Assembly: GCF_002008365.1 (NCBI RefSeq)
Contig: NZ_MRDL01000051.1
Span: 1-64,000 of the forward strand
Reading direction: 5' to 3'
Length of the DNA stretch: 64,000 nucleotides
Source of the DNA: Rhizobium leguminosarum bv. viciae USDA 2370
Lineage (GTDB): Bacteria; Pseudomonadota; Alphaproteobacteria; Rhizobiales; Rhizobiaceae
Below are positions 16,700 through 25,390 of the stretch, piece after piece. Below the pieces are notes generated by a model. That model did no database searches. It worked only from the letters and a program-made list of their open reading frames with translations, and was not told where the DNA came from. How positions within the stretch are numbered: position 1 is the first letter of the stretch; every line of letters begins with the position of its first letter. The translations under genes were made by a program, and so were the position numbers.

Positions 16700-18712
16700 C
16701 TACTCCGGCAGTCCCGCCATCCTGAGAGCCTCGATATATCGATTGCGATCGTCCGGTCGCCGGAATGGTGGCAGCACGTCGGCGAGATTGGAAAGCCGGA
16801 GGGCGGGGTCCATCAGGCACAGGCGAGTGATCGTTTCCCCGGCTTGCGCCAGCCGTCCGGCCATGGCCTGGCCCGCCGCCATCACGCGCATGGCGCTCGG
16901 GTAGTTCGGCTGGTGCCGTAGCGATTTTCCCGCCCAAGCGGCAGCGTCGTCATAATGGCCAGCGCAAAAATGCGCGAGGCCGGTGTTGAACTGCCAGGCG
17001 AACAAGCGCGGATCCAAAGGGCTGAGGCGCATGGCAAGAGCTGCGTGTTCGACGGCCTTATCGGGCTCGCCCAGGCAGGCCTTCACCCAGCTGCTGACGC
17101 CGAGCGCAGCGGCCAGGTTCGGGTTGAGAAAGACTGCGCGATCGATGCAGGCCGCACTGTCGTCAAGGTCACCGCCGACATAACCGATGACATATCCGCC
17201 GTAAGTGAGCGCAACCGCATCGTCCCAGCCGAGTTCGACCGCTCTGCGGGCCAGCCGGGTGGCTTCGGCGGTTTCCTCTGCGGGATTGAGCATCCAGCCG
17301 TTGCTCTTTCGGGTGGCGTAGCAGCGCGCCGCTCGGGCATGGGCTATGGCGAATTCCGGGTCACGCTCGATCGCCTTCATGAAAAGCCGTAGGGCCTCGT
17401 CGATGACCGATCTGTTGGTGATCGTCCGGTCGAAGGCCGCCAGGCCGCGGAGATAGTAGTCGTAGGCGTCGAGGCTCTCGGTCGGCTTGCGTTTGGCGCG
17501 CTCGATCTCAGCCTCCTCCACTTTCGGCGTTATGGCGCCGACGATGCTCGAGGCGACCTGATCCTGAAGATCGAAGACATTCGCCAGGGTTCCGTCAAAA
17601 CGATCGGCCCAAAGATGTGTACCGGTCGACGTATCGATGAGCTGCCCGGCAATGCGCAGGCGGTCACCCGTCCGGCGCACACTTCCTTCGACCACATAGC
17701 GTACGTCCAGCTCGCGTCCGACCTGCTTTATGTCGACCGCCTGACCTTTGTAGGTGAAGCTCGAATTCCGTGCGATGACATAGAGGTGGCGGAATTGAGC
17801 GAGCGCGATGGTGATGTCCTCAACGATGCCGTCGGCAAAATATTCTTGCTCCGCATCACCGCTCAGATTCTGAAACGGCAATACGGCAACCGATGGCCGG
17901 TCGTGATGTTTCGCCGGGGCTGGGAAGACCTGCGGCTGTAAGGCCACGTCGAGGCTGGGTGCCGTCCGCTGATGTTCGGATCCCTGGCGCGATTGCAGCG
18001 AAGCGGCCAGGGAAAAGGTCTCTGCCTCGGGTTCTGCCTGAAGATGCTTCCTCAAGAACGCCCGACAGGCTTCGAACTGGCGCAAGGCCGCGTTTTCGTG
18101 ACCCCTGAGAGCGTGGATCCGCATCAGCGCCCGATGGGCGGCCTCCACGGTCGGGTCCACAGCCAGCAGCCTCTCGGCGAGCCCTTCGCAAGCCGATTCT
18201 TCCGCGGAGCCCGGCTCGGAGAACGCGAGGCTCAACCGCTCCACCAACTGCAGCGCCTTGCGTTGATATGTGCTCCGATAGGGTCCAAACCACTCATCCA
18301 GCCCGTCCGGAATGGCCTCGCCTGCGAGCACCTCGCCGCGGTAGAGGTCGGCGGCGAAGGCGAGATCGGCCGTCCGGCCGGCCTCCAGTTTACGGTCGAA
18401 GATCGAAATGTCGGTTTCATCAGGACCTGTTATCAGCGCAACGGTCTCCTGATCCCCGTCGATGTAGACGGCGGCATCTCCCCCGCTCGGGAACGATCGT
18501 CTGATATCCACCAGCGCCTGCCGCAGGCTATTGCGGGACTGCTCACTGCCTCGTCCCGGCCAGAAGGCTTCGGAAAGCAGTTCCCTGCGATGGCCACGGC
18601 GGCCTGCAAGCGCCAGGGCAGCAAAAAGAAGTGACGTCTTGCGCGTGGTGAAGCGGATTTGCCGGTGCTCCCGGGACGTCACTTCAAGGCCACCCAGCAA
18701 CCTGATGCGCAC
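16700..18712 (-). CDS. BTAD/TolB-like/TPR transcriptional regulator
   Basis: A 670-aa protein. Residues ~1-100 are an OmpR-like winged helix of the SARP kind (MRIRLLGGLEVTS), and ~105-245 a bacterial transcriptional activator (BTAD) repeat domain. Residues ~272-390 resemble the TolB-N/adenylate-cyclase-associated domain (RPSVAVLPFQNLSGDAEQEY, FADGIVEDI). The remainder holds TPR repeats. This architecture is common in rhizobia, where the proteins replace or resemble adenylate-cyclase-type regulators. The GTG start at 18712 is supported by GGGAGACGATCT. There is no membrane helix, so it is likely a cytosolic activator; its target is unknown, and no obvious operon partner is present. Confidence 0.8.
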   Translation of the reverse strand: MRIRLLGGLEVTSREHRQIRFTTRKTSLLFAALALAGRRGHRRELLSEAFWPGRGSEQSRNSLRQALVDIRRSFPSGGDAAVYIDGDQETVALITGPDETDISIFDRKLEAGRTADLAFAADLYRGEVLAGEAIPDGLDEWFGPYRSTYQRKALQLVERLSLAFSEPGSAEESACEGLAERLLAVDPTVEAAHRALMRIHALRGHENAALRQFEACRAFLRKHLQAEPEAETFSLAASLQSRQGSEHQRTAPSLDVALQPQVFPAPAKHHDRPSVAVLPFQNLSGDAEQEYFADGIVEDITIALAQFRHLYVIARNSSFTYKGQAVDIKQVGRELDVRYVVEGSVRRTGDRLRIAGQLIDTSTGTHLWADRFDGTLANVFDLQDQVASSIVGAITPKVEEAEIERAKRKPTESLDAYDYYLRGLAAFDRTITNRSVIDEALRLFMKAIERDPEFAIAHARAARCYATRKSNGWMLNPAEETAEATRLARRAVELGWDDAVALTYGGYVIGYVGGDLDDSAACIDRAVFLNPNLAAALGVSSWVKACLGEPDKAVEHAALAMRLSPLDPRLFAWQFNTGLAHFCAGHYDDAAAWAGKSLRHQPNYPSAMRVMAAGQAMAGRLAQAGETITRLCLMDPALRLSNLADVLPPFRRPDDRNRYIEALRMAGLPE

Positions 18713-18888
18713 AGATCGTCTCCCAGATTTCGGCCGCCACCGCAGAATAGCATTTCGGCAGATAGATTTAACACCGATTTAGCGGCGGCTTGTCGAAGTT
18801 TTCCTGGCCGTTCACGCTGAACCGAACAGCCGCAATACGTCCGCGTGTCAGCCTCCCATCTGCAAATCTCACAAATGGGAGACTGAAA

Positions 18889-19131
18889 ATGGCTCACACG
18901 GAAACTCACGCCGGCATCAGCGCGCCGAAAGGACAGTTGTTCGGGTTCAGGTCCAACAGCGTCGCAATGATCGTCGCTGCCCTGAGGAAGTGGCAGCGGA
19001 GCGTCGCAAGACGGAATGCATTGGCAGACATGACGCCCGACCAACTGAGGGACATCGGCCATCCCCGGGCCAATCGACCCGTGCTCGAAATCAAAGCGGG
19101 GCTGATGACGAAGTTGATGTCGATGCGATAA
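18889..19131 (+). CDS. DUF1127 (YjiS-like) small protein, 80 aa
   Basis: The C-terminal part LADMTPDQLRDIGHPRA is the diagnostic DUF1127 motif, preceded by a basic helix (AALRKWQRSVARRNAL). The ribosome site GGGAGACTGAAA sets the start at 18889. DUF1127 proteins in alphaproteobacteria bind RNA or influence phosphate, carbon and stress physiology. This one has the longer N-terminal arm of the long class. A strong terminator follows at 19263. Transcribed divergently from the BTAD regulator. Confidence 0.85.
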   Translation: MAHTETHAGISAPKGQLFGFRSNSVAMIVAALRKWQRSVARRNALADMTPDQLRDIGHPRANRPVLEIKAGLMTKLMSMR

Positions 19132-19448
19132 TCGGAACGTTCCACCGTGCGGACGCGTCGGTTGTCGGTCGACAAGGCGAGGATCCAAGGCGCAAGCTTT
19201 GACCGAAGGCAATCATTGATTCCTCCGAGGATGTAATGCCGATCGATTTTCAGCATGCACAGCCCCGTCAATGATTGGCGGGGTTTGTTGCTGTTCGGCG
19301 GCAGGTGGGCTGTGGGTGTGGGCGAGTCCGCTCTGTCGGGGCAGGGACCGTTGATCTGGCATTCACCCTTCGCCATCAGAGTCGTCTGTTTTTCCGCTGC
19401 GGCGATTTCGACTATGATGGGGCGCTGGAACGATCGGGAGGGCACGGC
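19132..19448. other. 317-bp intergenic stretch
   Basis: Contains the terminator at 19263-19286 for the DUF1127 gene. The remainder up to the VOC gene shows no conserved coding pattern; GGGAGGGCACGGC just before 19449 is that gene's ribosome site. Confidence 0.5.
19263..19286 (+). terminator. rho-independent terminator after the DUF1127 gene
   Basis: CCCCGTCAA, the loop TGA and TTGGCGGGG form a 9-bp stem with one G-U pair, followed by TTTGTTG. It lies 131 bases downstream of the DUF1127 stop codon. Confidence 0.75.
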
Positions 19449-19829
19449 ATGATCGATCATATCACCATCGCAGTGAGTGACCTTGAGAAGAGCAAGCTGT
19501 TCTATGAGCGCGCTTTCGACCCTCTGGGTTATCGCCTCTCCTTCGGAAAGGAGGGCGTGTTCTGGGCCTTCGATGTCGGCGGCAGTCTGTTCGAAATCCA
19601 GCGCACTGACGACAAGCCACCTTTGACGCGTGTGCACGTTGCCTTCCGGGTTCGGAGCAGGGCGGAGGTCGAGGCGTTTTATCGGGCCGCGCTCGACGCC
19701 GGCGCCCGGGACAATGGCGCGCCCGGCCCGCGGCCGGAATATGAAGAGAACTATTATGCCTGCTTCGTTCTCGATCCCGACGGATACAATATCGAAGCGA
19801 TGCTCAATGAGCCGGCGCCGCAAGGGTGA
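19449..19829 (+). CDS. VOC-family (glyoxalase/bleomycin resistance-like) protein
   Basis: A 126-aa protein with the two-beta-alpha-beta-beta-beta-module VOC fold. MIDHITIAVSDLEKSKLFYE contains the first metal-binding His, GSLFEIQ a mid-strand acidic residue, VHVAFRV a His of the second module, and DPDGYNIEAML the final Glu. The start at 19449 is supported by GGGAGGGCACGGC. Metal-dependent activity is likely, but members range from isomerases to antibiotic-binding proteins, so no substrate is given. Confidence 0.88.
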   Translation: MIDHITIAVSDLEKSKLFYERAFDPLGYRLSFGKEGVFWAFDVGGSLFEIQRTDDKPPLTRVHVAFRVRSRAEVEAFYRAALDAGARDNGAPGPRPEYEENYYACFVLDPDGYNIEAMLNEPAPQG

Positions 19830-19874
19830 GGCGCAGGGCTCCGCCCAAAGAATGCAATCGAGGGGGAGGTGGAT

Positions 19875-20357
19875 ATGTCGAGTTTCAGGAACGCCGTCGT
19901 CTCTTTGCCCGGCAAGGAGCGCGTGGCGAGGACGCCCTTTGGCGCGAGGATCGTCATCCATGCCACGGCCGCCGAGACCGGCGGCGCGCTCGGGATGTGG
20001 GAAACCTTCACACCGCCCGGTCATGGCCCGGCCCCGCACACGCATACGCGGGAGACGGAAGTCTTTCGGGTCATCCGCGGGCTCTATCGATTCCAATGCG
20101 GCGACGAGGCGTTCGACGCGCCTGTGGGAACCGTCGTCGTTCTGCCGCCACATGTGCCGCACAGCTGGCGAAACATAGGCGACGAACCCGGCCAGATGTT
20201 CGGCACGGTCACGCCAGGCGGCTGCGAGCAATTGTTCATCGATATCGAGGCTTTTGGTGCTGATACGCCCGAGAAAATCGCGGTGATCGAAGCGCGACTG
20301 GGGATCATCAACGACATCACGCTTGCCCTCGGATTGACAGGCCCGCAACCGCGCTGA
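19875..20357 (+). CDS. cupin-domain protein, 160 aa
   Basis: The first cupin motif, GHGPAPHTHTRETEVFRVIRG, carries the two His, Glu and later His metal ligands. The second motif is PVGTVVVLPPHVPHSWRN. The start is set at ATG 19875 after GGGAGGTGGAT, although an in-frame GTG at 19869 exists. It lies 45 bp after the VOC gene, so the two may form an operon. Small one-domain cupins of this type include dioxygenases and sugar-binding regulators; no substrate can be named. Confidence 0.85.
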   Translation: MSSFRNAVVSLPGKERVARTPFGARIVIHATAAETGGALGMWETFTPPGHGPAPHTHTRETEVFRVIRGLYRFQCGDEAFDAPVGTVVVLPPHVPHSWRNIGDEPGQMFGTVTPGGCEQLFIDIEAFGADTPEKIAVIEARLGIINDITLALGLTGPQPR

Positions 20358-20464
20358 TCGTCCATCAGGGTGTCGATCGGATCCAGTTCAGACCTGCGCC
20401 ATCGCCCGCCACAACAAGTCTCATTGGAGCGGCTCTTTGACTTGGGCATCGGCCCTCTTGCATC

Positions 20465-20809
20465 TCAGCCTTCAGTTTCGATGACAGCGGCAAGATCGGC
20501 AGTTGTGAACGGCTTGGTCAGCACCGGTCGGCCGGCAAAGGCGGGATCGATACCCGCTGGCCCATATCCGGTCGCGAAGGCAAACGGGATACCGCGCTGC
20601 TGAAGGACTGCCGCCACCGGGAATGACTGATGCCCGGCGAGGTTCACATCGAGAATGACGAAATCAAGATTACCGTCGCCGGCAACCTCCAGCGCCGTGG
20701 GCAATCGCGCGGCTGTCGCGACCACTTCGTGACCGAGGTCCATGAGCATGTCCTCGATCATCATGGCGATGGTCATTTCATCTTCAACGACAAGGACGCG
20801 CTTGGCCAT
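20465..20809 (-). CDS. single-domain FATGUY-type response regulator
   Basis: A 114-aa stand-alone receiver domain. The acidic pocket is VEDE (~8-11), the phospho-acceptor Asp54 is in VILDVNLAG, and the conserved Lys99 in LTKPF. The segment IPFAFATGYG (~75-83) is the PFxFATGUY signature that defines a family of alphaproteobacterial receivers involved in general-stress phosphorelays. The gene overlaps or abuts the stop codon of the upstream HWE kinase, so the two are co-translated. MAKRV at 20809 is chosen as start; an ATG at 20818 overlaps the kinase stop. It has no output domain, so it must act by phosphotransfer or protein contact. Confidence 0.9.
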   Translation of the reverse strand: MAKRVLVVEDEMTIAMMIEDMLMDLGHEVVATAARLPTALEVAGDGNLDFVILDVNLAGHQSFPVAAVLQQRGIPFAFATGYGPAGIDPAFAGRPVLTKPFTTADLAAVIETEG

Positions 20810-20810
20810 G

Positions 20811-22283
20811 TCATTCATTCCGCAGACGGTCTGCGGGAGCGTCGAGACGGAAGGAAAAACCCGTTTCGGCGAACGAGATATCCACACTGCCTCCGGTCTC
20901 CGCGGCAAGGCCGCGCTGGATGAGGACCGTGCCGAATCCCTTCCTCTTCGGCTGCTCGACACGCGGTCCGCCATGTTCGTCCCAGTTTATGCGGTAGCGT
21001 TGCGTTCCGTCGTCGATGATTTGGAGGGAGCATTTGACGCTGACGGCGCCGCCATCATTCGACCATGCGCCATGACGGACAGCGTTTGTGCCGAGTTCGT
21101 GAAAGGCCATGGTCAGCGCCAGGGCCGTTTTTGCGGAAACCCGGATATCGTCTCCGGTCAGCTTCCATCGCTCGCCGTCCGGCCGATGCGGAACGGTCGC
21201 CTGGTCGAGCGTCTGTTTCAACGACGCGCTGCTCCACAGTTCGCCTGTCAACAGATCATTGGCACGGCCGAGCGACACCAGCCGCGCCGTGAAACTGTCC
21301 AGTGCACGAGGGATGTCTTCAGCATCGCGGAAGGTGCGGTACGCAAAAGCCTGCACCATCGCCAGATTGTTCTTAACGCGATGGTTGAGCTCATGAACGA
21401 TAAGTTCCAGCTGTTGCTGCTTGCGTCGCCGCTCGGTGATATCGGTCGCGGCCCCAAACCATTCGACGATAGCGCCGCCGTCATTCAAGACTGGAACCGC
21501 TCGTGACAGCACCCAGCCGGTACTGCCGTCGGCCCGCCGGACGCGATGCTCACATTCGAAAACACCCTTGCTTGCGATGGCCTCGTCGATTACCGCCTGG
21601 ATCGCGGGAATGTCCTCGGGAAACAGATAGGCCTCCTGCCACGCGACAGTTGGATTGGCCGTGTCTGCGAGAACATTGCGACCGTCGAGCTGCTGCATCT
21701 CCTTCCAGTCGGCGCTCATACGGTAGACGATGTCGGTCGTCGCAGTCGTGAACGCCCTGAACCTCTCTTCGCTCTCGCGCAGCCGACGCTGGGCAAGGAC
21801 GCTTTTCGTGGTTTCGACGACGATCGCGATGACGCCGGCGGGTTTTCCGCTTTCGTCGAGGACTGGCGAATAGTCGAGGTTCATCCAGGCAGGAGCCGGA
21901 CTGCCGTGGCGCAACAACGTCAACTCCTGATTCTCGTAGGCGAGTGTTTTCCCTGACAGTCCGACCTTCATCACATTGTCATTAAAGTCGGCAATTTCGC
22001 TCCAGCCCTCGCGGACCTTCGAACCGAGAAGATCCGGATGACGGCTGCCTGCGAACACGGAGTAGGCGTCGTTATAGATCATCACGCCGTCTTCGCCCCA
22101 TAGAAGAACGATTGGCACGGGTGAAAGCAAGAGCATATTGGTGGCCGTCTTCAGACTTTGCGGCCAGAGGTCGAGAGGACCGAGCGGCGTTTTGCTCCAG
22201 TCGCGGGTCTGGATCAGCCGGCCAATTTCTCCGCCACCGACAGGAAAGCGAGCTGTGAGTGGCTGAGGGGATTCGGAATCCAA
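20811..22283 (-). CDS. HWE-family sensor histidine kinase with two PAS domains
   Basis: A soluble 490-aa kinase. The first PAS domain is at ~40-165 (LLWGEDGVMIYNDAY), and the second at ~175-285 ends in the PAC-like EWFGAATDITERR. The HWE phospho-acceptor segment HELNHRVKNNLAMVQAF (His ~301) and the atypical ATPase domain (MAFHELGTNAVRHG) follow. The start is inferred as TTG at 22283 because GGAG lies six bases upstream; a further TTG at 22295 exists and no ATG is suitable. It is directly followed by the FATGUY regulator. HWE kinases in alphaproteobacteria often feed the PhyR/EcfG general stress response, a plausible role here. Confidence 0.88.
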   Translation of the reverse strand: MDSESPQPLTARFPVGGGEIGRLIQTRDWSKTPLGPLDLWPQSLKTATNMLLLSPVPIVLLWGEDGVMIYNDAYSVFAGSRHPDLLGSKVREGWSEIADFNDNVMKVGLSGKTLAYENQELTLLRHGSPAPAWMNLDYSPVLDESGKPAGVIAIVVETTKSVLAQRRLRESEERFRAFTTATTDIVYRMSADWKEMQQLDGRNVLADTANPTVAWQEAYLFPEDIPAIQAVIDEAIASKGVFECEHRVRRADGSTGWVLSRAVPVLNDGGAIVEWFGAATDITERRRKQQQLELIVHELNHRVKNNLAMVQAFAYRTFRDAEDIPRALDSFTARLVSLGRANDLLTGELWSSASLKQTLDQATVPHRPDGERWKLTGDDIRVSAKTALALTMAFHELGTNAVRHGAWSNDGGAVSVKCSLQIIDDGTQRYRINWDEHGGPRVEQPKRKGFGTVLIQRGLAAETGGSVDISFAETGFSFRLDAPADRLRNE

Positions 22284-22408
22284 GGCTCGCTCCAAATTTT
22301 GATGGTGTTTCTAATTAGCGCATCCCTTGATTTTTTCCACCCATGGATGTCGTGGCTTCTCCCTACCAACCTCTCTTGAGCATCGGCGCTTATTGAGCCG
22401 ATCACCCT

Positions 22409-23414
22409 CTACGCCCGCGACATCGCCCGCCAGGCGGCCGGCGGGGTGGCGAAGGCGCGGGAGAAGGCGCGGTTGAAGGCGGCTTCGGTGGCATAGCCGG
22501 CCTCGTAAGCGATCGCCGCGATCGGCTGGCTTGTGGTGGCGAGCGCCACGCTTGCGAGGTAGAGCCGCCAGTCCCTGATATAGCGGATCGGCGAGGTCGA
22601 GAGCACCGTCTGGAAGCGATCGGCGAGGGCGCTGCGCGAGAGGCCAGAGGCCGCCGCCAGTTGCTCCAGCGACCAGTCGCGTTTGGGATCGCCATGAATG
22701 AGGGAGAGGCAGCGCGAGAGCGCGGGGTCGCCAAGCGCTGCCAGCCAGCCGACGGAACGCGACTCGGCCATCATGATCTGATGGCGCAGGATCTCGATGA
22801 AGATGATTTCGGTCAGTCGCGGTAGCATCGAGACGCCACCGGCGCGCCGCCTGTCGACCTCCTCGACCATCTGGCGGATGGTGGCGCGCAGCCAGTCGGC
22901 CGTCATTGGCTGCCCGTGTCCTGACATGGATCAGCCTGGGCAGCGCCTGGCGCAGCGGCGCAAAGCTCAGCCCGCCCCATTGCAGATAGCCGCAGAGCAG
23001 CCGCACGCCTTGCGCGGCCTCGCCGTAGCGCAGCACGGGAATCTCACGCCACGGCTTTTGCGGCAGGTCGCGGGTCGGCAGCACCAGCTTGCCGTCTCTT
23101 CCCGCGCCGAGCTGATGTCCGGTGCCGAAGGGAAAGACCAGCACGTCGCCCGCCTCGAGATCGGCCTCTTCACCTTCCGTCTTCAGCCAGCAGCGGCCCT
23201 CCACAACGATGTGAAACGGCATCGTGCCCGAAGCCTTCGCCGAAAGGCTCGCCAAGGCCGGCGTGGCATCGGTCTGCCAGTCGCCCGTCGGCATGAAGCA
23301 GAACTGCAGTGATCCCGACAGGCGGATCGTCGACAGCAGCGCCGACAGCACGTCGTCACGCGCGACACCCGCAGCGCCTGGATTTTCGGACAAGGCTTCA
23401 CGCATTCCGGCCAA
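22409..23414 (-). pseudogene. AraC-family regulator interrupted by a frameshift
   Basis: The 5' part encodes an AraC-type cupin sensor (MPFHIVVEGRCWLKTEG, DVLVFPFGTGHQLG) up to QALPRLIHVRT. The family's next residues, GQPMTADWLRATIRQMVEE, are present only in another frame, which then gives a complete AraC helix-turn-helix region (WSLEQLAAASGLSRSALADR, GYATEAAFNRAFSRAF). One extra base near 22915 explains the break. It is divergent from the DsrE gene, which it probably regulated. The start is uncertain (23414 TTG or 23405 ATG). A sequencing error cannot be excluded, since the remainder is intact. Confidence 0.85.
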
Positions 23415-23495
23415 ATACGCGCCCCGCGCACCCTCCTATCATCAGCTCGTTCAAACCGGGTGAACGCTGTTCACCCTGACAAACGGGAGAATACT

Positions 23496-23864
23496 ATGCA
23501 AACCCAAAGCGACAAACTGGTCGTGCTCGTCACCAAAGGCATCGAATCCGAACTTTCCTCCGTCGCCTTCACCATTGCCAATGGCGGCATCACCGCCGGG
23601 CTGAAGGTCTCGGTGTTCCTCACCAGCACCGGGATCGACTTGGTGCGCAAGGGCGGCCAGCGCATGACGCATGTGCCGCCGCTCGATCCGCTGTCGAGCC
23701 TGATCGAGAATTTCCAGCAGCGCGGCGGCACGATCTGGGCTTGCCCGCCCTGTGTGACCTCGCGCGGTTATACGCAGGAAGACTTGCTCGACGGCGTCGT
23801 CATCGTCGGTGCCAGCGCCATGCATGCCGAGATCAAGGAAGGAGCTGCGACGCTATCGTTTTGA
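23496..23864 (+). CDS. DsrE/DsrF-like sulfur-relay family protein
   Basis: A 122-aa protein of the DsrE/F/H fold: MQTQSDKLVVLVTKG, AFTIANGGITAGLKVSVFL, then an IWACPPCVTSRGY segment with a CxxC pair and the tail DGVVIVGASAMHAEI. The Cys motif is in the position used for persulfide transfer in DsrE-type proteins. GGGAGAATACT sets the start at 23496. The divergent (frameshifted) AraC regulator is its likely controller, and a persulfide-dioxygenase-like gene follows, suggesting sulfide/persulfide handling. Confidence 0.85.
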   Translation: MQTQSDKLVVLVTKGIESELSSVAFTIANGGITAGLKVSVFLTSTGIDLVRKGGQRMTHVPPLDPLSSLIENFQQRGGTIWACPPCVTSRGYTQEDLLDGVVIVGASAMHAEIKEGAATLSF

Positions 23865-24045
23865 CGATACTCCGTCGGGATGGGCGGGAGTTTGGGCGGC
23901 GTCTCCCACCGGTTTCTTCAGGCTTTGCGGATCGGCGACAGGTGCAGAGAAATACCAAGCGCCTATTCTTGCATTCGGCAATATACTTGTGAGATTGTAT
24001 CGATATACGTGCGATAATGCCTGGAGCGGCAGCGCGGGGGCTTCG

Positions 24046-25326
24046 ATGACATCCGTGAGGGTCAATGAGCTGATATCGGTGGCGGAGCAGCCCGACGCCG
24101 CAGGTTTTGCCGCCTTCGCGGCTGATGGTTTTGCCGCCGTCATCAATGCCCGACCGGATGGCGAGGAGCCGGGGCAGCCGGGCAATACCGCGGAAAAGGC
24201 TTCCGCCGCCACCGCCGGGCTCGCCTACAGCTTCGTGCCGGTGAAGGGAACCGAGATCACCGAGGCCGATATCCGTGCCTTCCAGGCAGCGATGGCGCAG
24301 GCCAAGGGACCGGTCGTCGCCCATTGCAAGAGCGGCACACGAGCGTTGACGCTCTATGCACTGGGCGAGGTGCTCGACGGGCGGATGAAGCCCGGAGATG
24401 TCGAGGCCTTCGGTCAAAACCTCGGCTTCGATCTTGCCGGCGCGCGCCGCTTTCTGGAAAAGCGGGCAGGGCAGGCGGCTCATGTGAAGGCCTTCTTCGA
24501 GCCCCGCACCTGCAGTGTACAATATGTCGTTTCCGACCCGGCGACGAAACGCTGCGCCATCATCGACCCGGTCCTCGATTTCGACGAGATGTCGGGGGCG
24601 ACGGGAACGGCCAACGCCGACGCCATCCTCGCTCATATCAAAAGTGAGGGGCTGACGGTCGAGTGGATCCTCGACACGCATCCGCATGCCGATCATTTCT
24701 CCGCCGCGGATTATCTGCATGAGAAGACCGGCGCGCCGACGGCGATCGGCGCCCATGTCACCGACGTGCAGATGCTCTGGAAGGAGATCTACAACTGGCC
24801 GGCGCTTAAAGCCGACGGTTCGCAATGGGACCAGCTGTTTGCCGATGGCGACACCTTCGAGATCGGTGCGCTTAAAGCCCGCGTGATGTTTTCGCCCGGG
24901 CACACACTCGCCTCAGTGACCTATGTAATCGGCGACGCCGCCTTCGTGCACGACACAGTGTTCACGCCGGATTCCGGCACGGCGCGAACCGATTTTCCGG
25001 GCGGCAGCGCCAGTGCCCTCTGGCGCTCGATCCAGGCCATCCTATTGCTGCCCGAGGAGACCCGGCTCTTTTCCGGCCACGACTACCAGCCCGGCGGCCG
25101 CCACCCCCGCTGGGAAAGCACGGTGACCGCCCAGAAAAGCGCCAATCCTCATATCGCAGGCATCGACGAGGCTGGCTTCGTTGCGCTGCGCCAGGCGCGC
25201 GACCGCACGCTGCCGAAGCCGAAGCTGATGTTGCATGCGCTGCAGGTCAATATCCGCGGCGGGCGGTTGCCCGAGCCGGAGGAGAACGGCCGGCGGTATT
25301 TGAAGATACCGCTGGATGCGTTGTAG
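24046..25326 (+). CDS. bifunctional DUF442 (rhodanese/phosphatase-like) plus MBL-fold persulfide-dioxygenase-like protein (Blh type)
   Basis: A 426-aa fusion. Residues 1-140 are the DUF442/TIGR01244 domain, with a C-x5-R loop in VAHCKSGTRA (Cys94). Residues ~145-400 are a metallo-beta-lactamase fold with THPHADHFSAADYL (211-224), a later GHT and the GHDY metal motifs, as in ETHE1-type persulfide dioxygenases. This is the architecture of Blh in rhizobia and Agrobacterium, where BigR controls it and it protects against sulfide. No bigR gene is seen here. The start at 24046 was chosen as the first ATG that keeps DUF442 intact. It lies 181 bp after the DsrE gene. Confidence 0.85.
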   Translation: MTSVRVNELISVAEQPDAAGFAAFAADGFAAVINARPDGEEPGQPGNTAEKASAATAGLAYSFVPVKGTEITEADIRAFQAAMAQAKGPVVAHCKSGTRALTLYALGEVLDGRMKPGDVEAFGQNLGFDLAGARRFLEKRAGQAAHVKAFFEPRTCSVQYVVSDPATKRCAIIDPVLDFDEMSGATGTANADAILAHIKSEGLTVEWILDTHPHADHFSAADYLHEKTGAPTAIGAHVTDVQMLWKEIYNWPALKADGSQWDQLFADGDTFEIGALKARVMFSPGHTLASVTYVIGDAAFVHDTVFTPDSGTARTDFPGGSASALWRSIQAILLLPEETRLFSGHDYQPGGRHPRWESTVTAQKSANPHIAGIDEAGFVALRQARDRTLPKPKLMLHALQVNIRGGRLPEPEENGRRYLKIPLDAL

Positions 25327-25390
25327 GGGCGGAGTGAATAGAACGGCGACGGCGTCTGGACGATTGCGCCGCCGGACAAAGGGCTGAGTA

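Noticed and set aside
18906..20348. Minus-strand 480-residue frame across the DUF1127, VOC and cupin genes
   Set aside because: It runs antisense to three well-supported genes and through a terminator hairpin, with no domain of its own.
23985..24030. BigR-type operator before the Blh-like gene
   Set aside because: Only a short TATCGATA palindrome is seen; the match to a BigR site is too weak to annotate.
23809..24045. N-terminal extension of the DUF442-MBL protein by 79 residues
   Set aside because: The upstream part overlaps the DsrE gene end and is Arg/Ser-rich without domain features; the ATG at 24046 begins the DUF442 domain.
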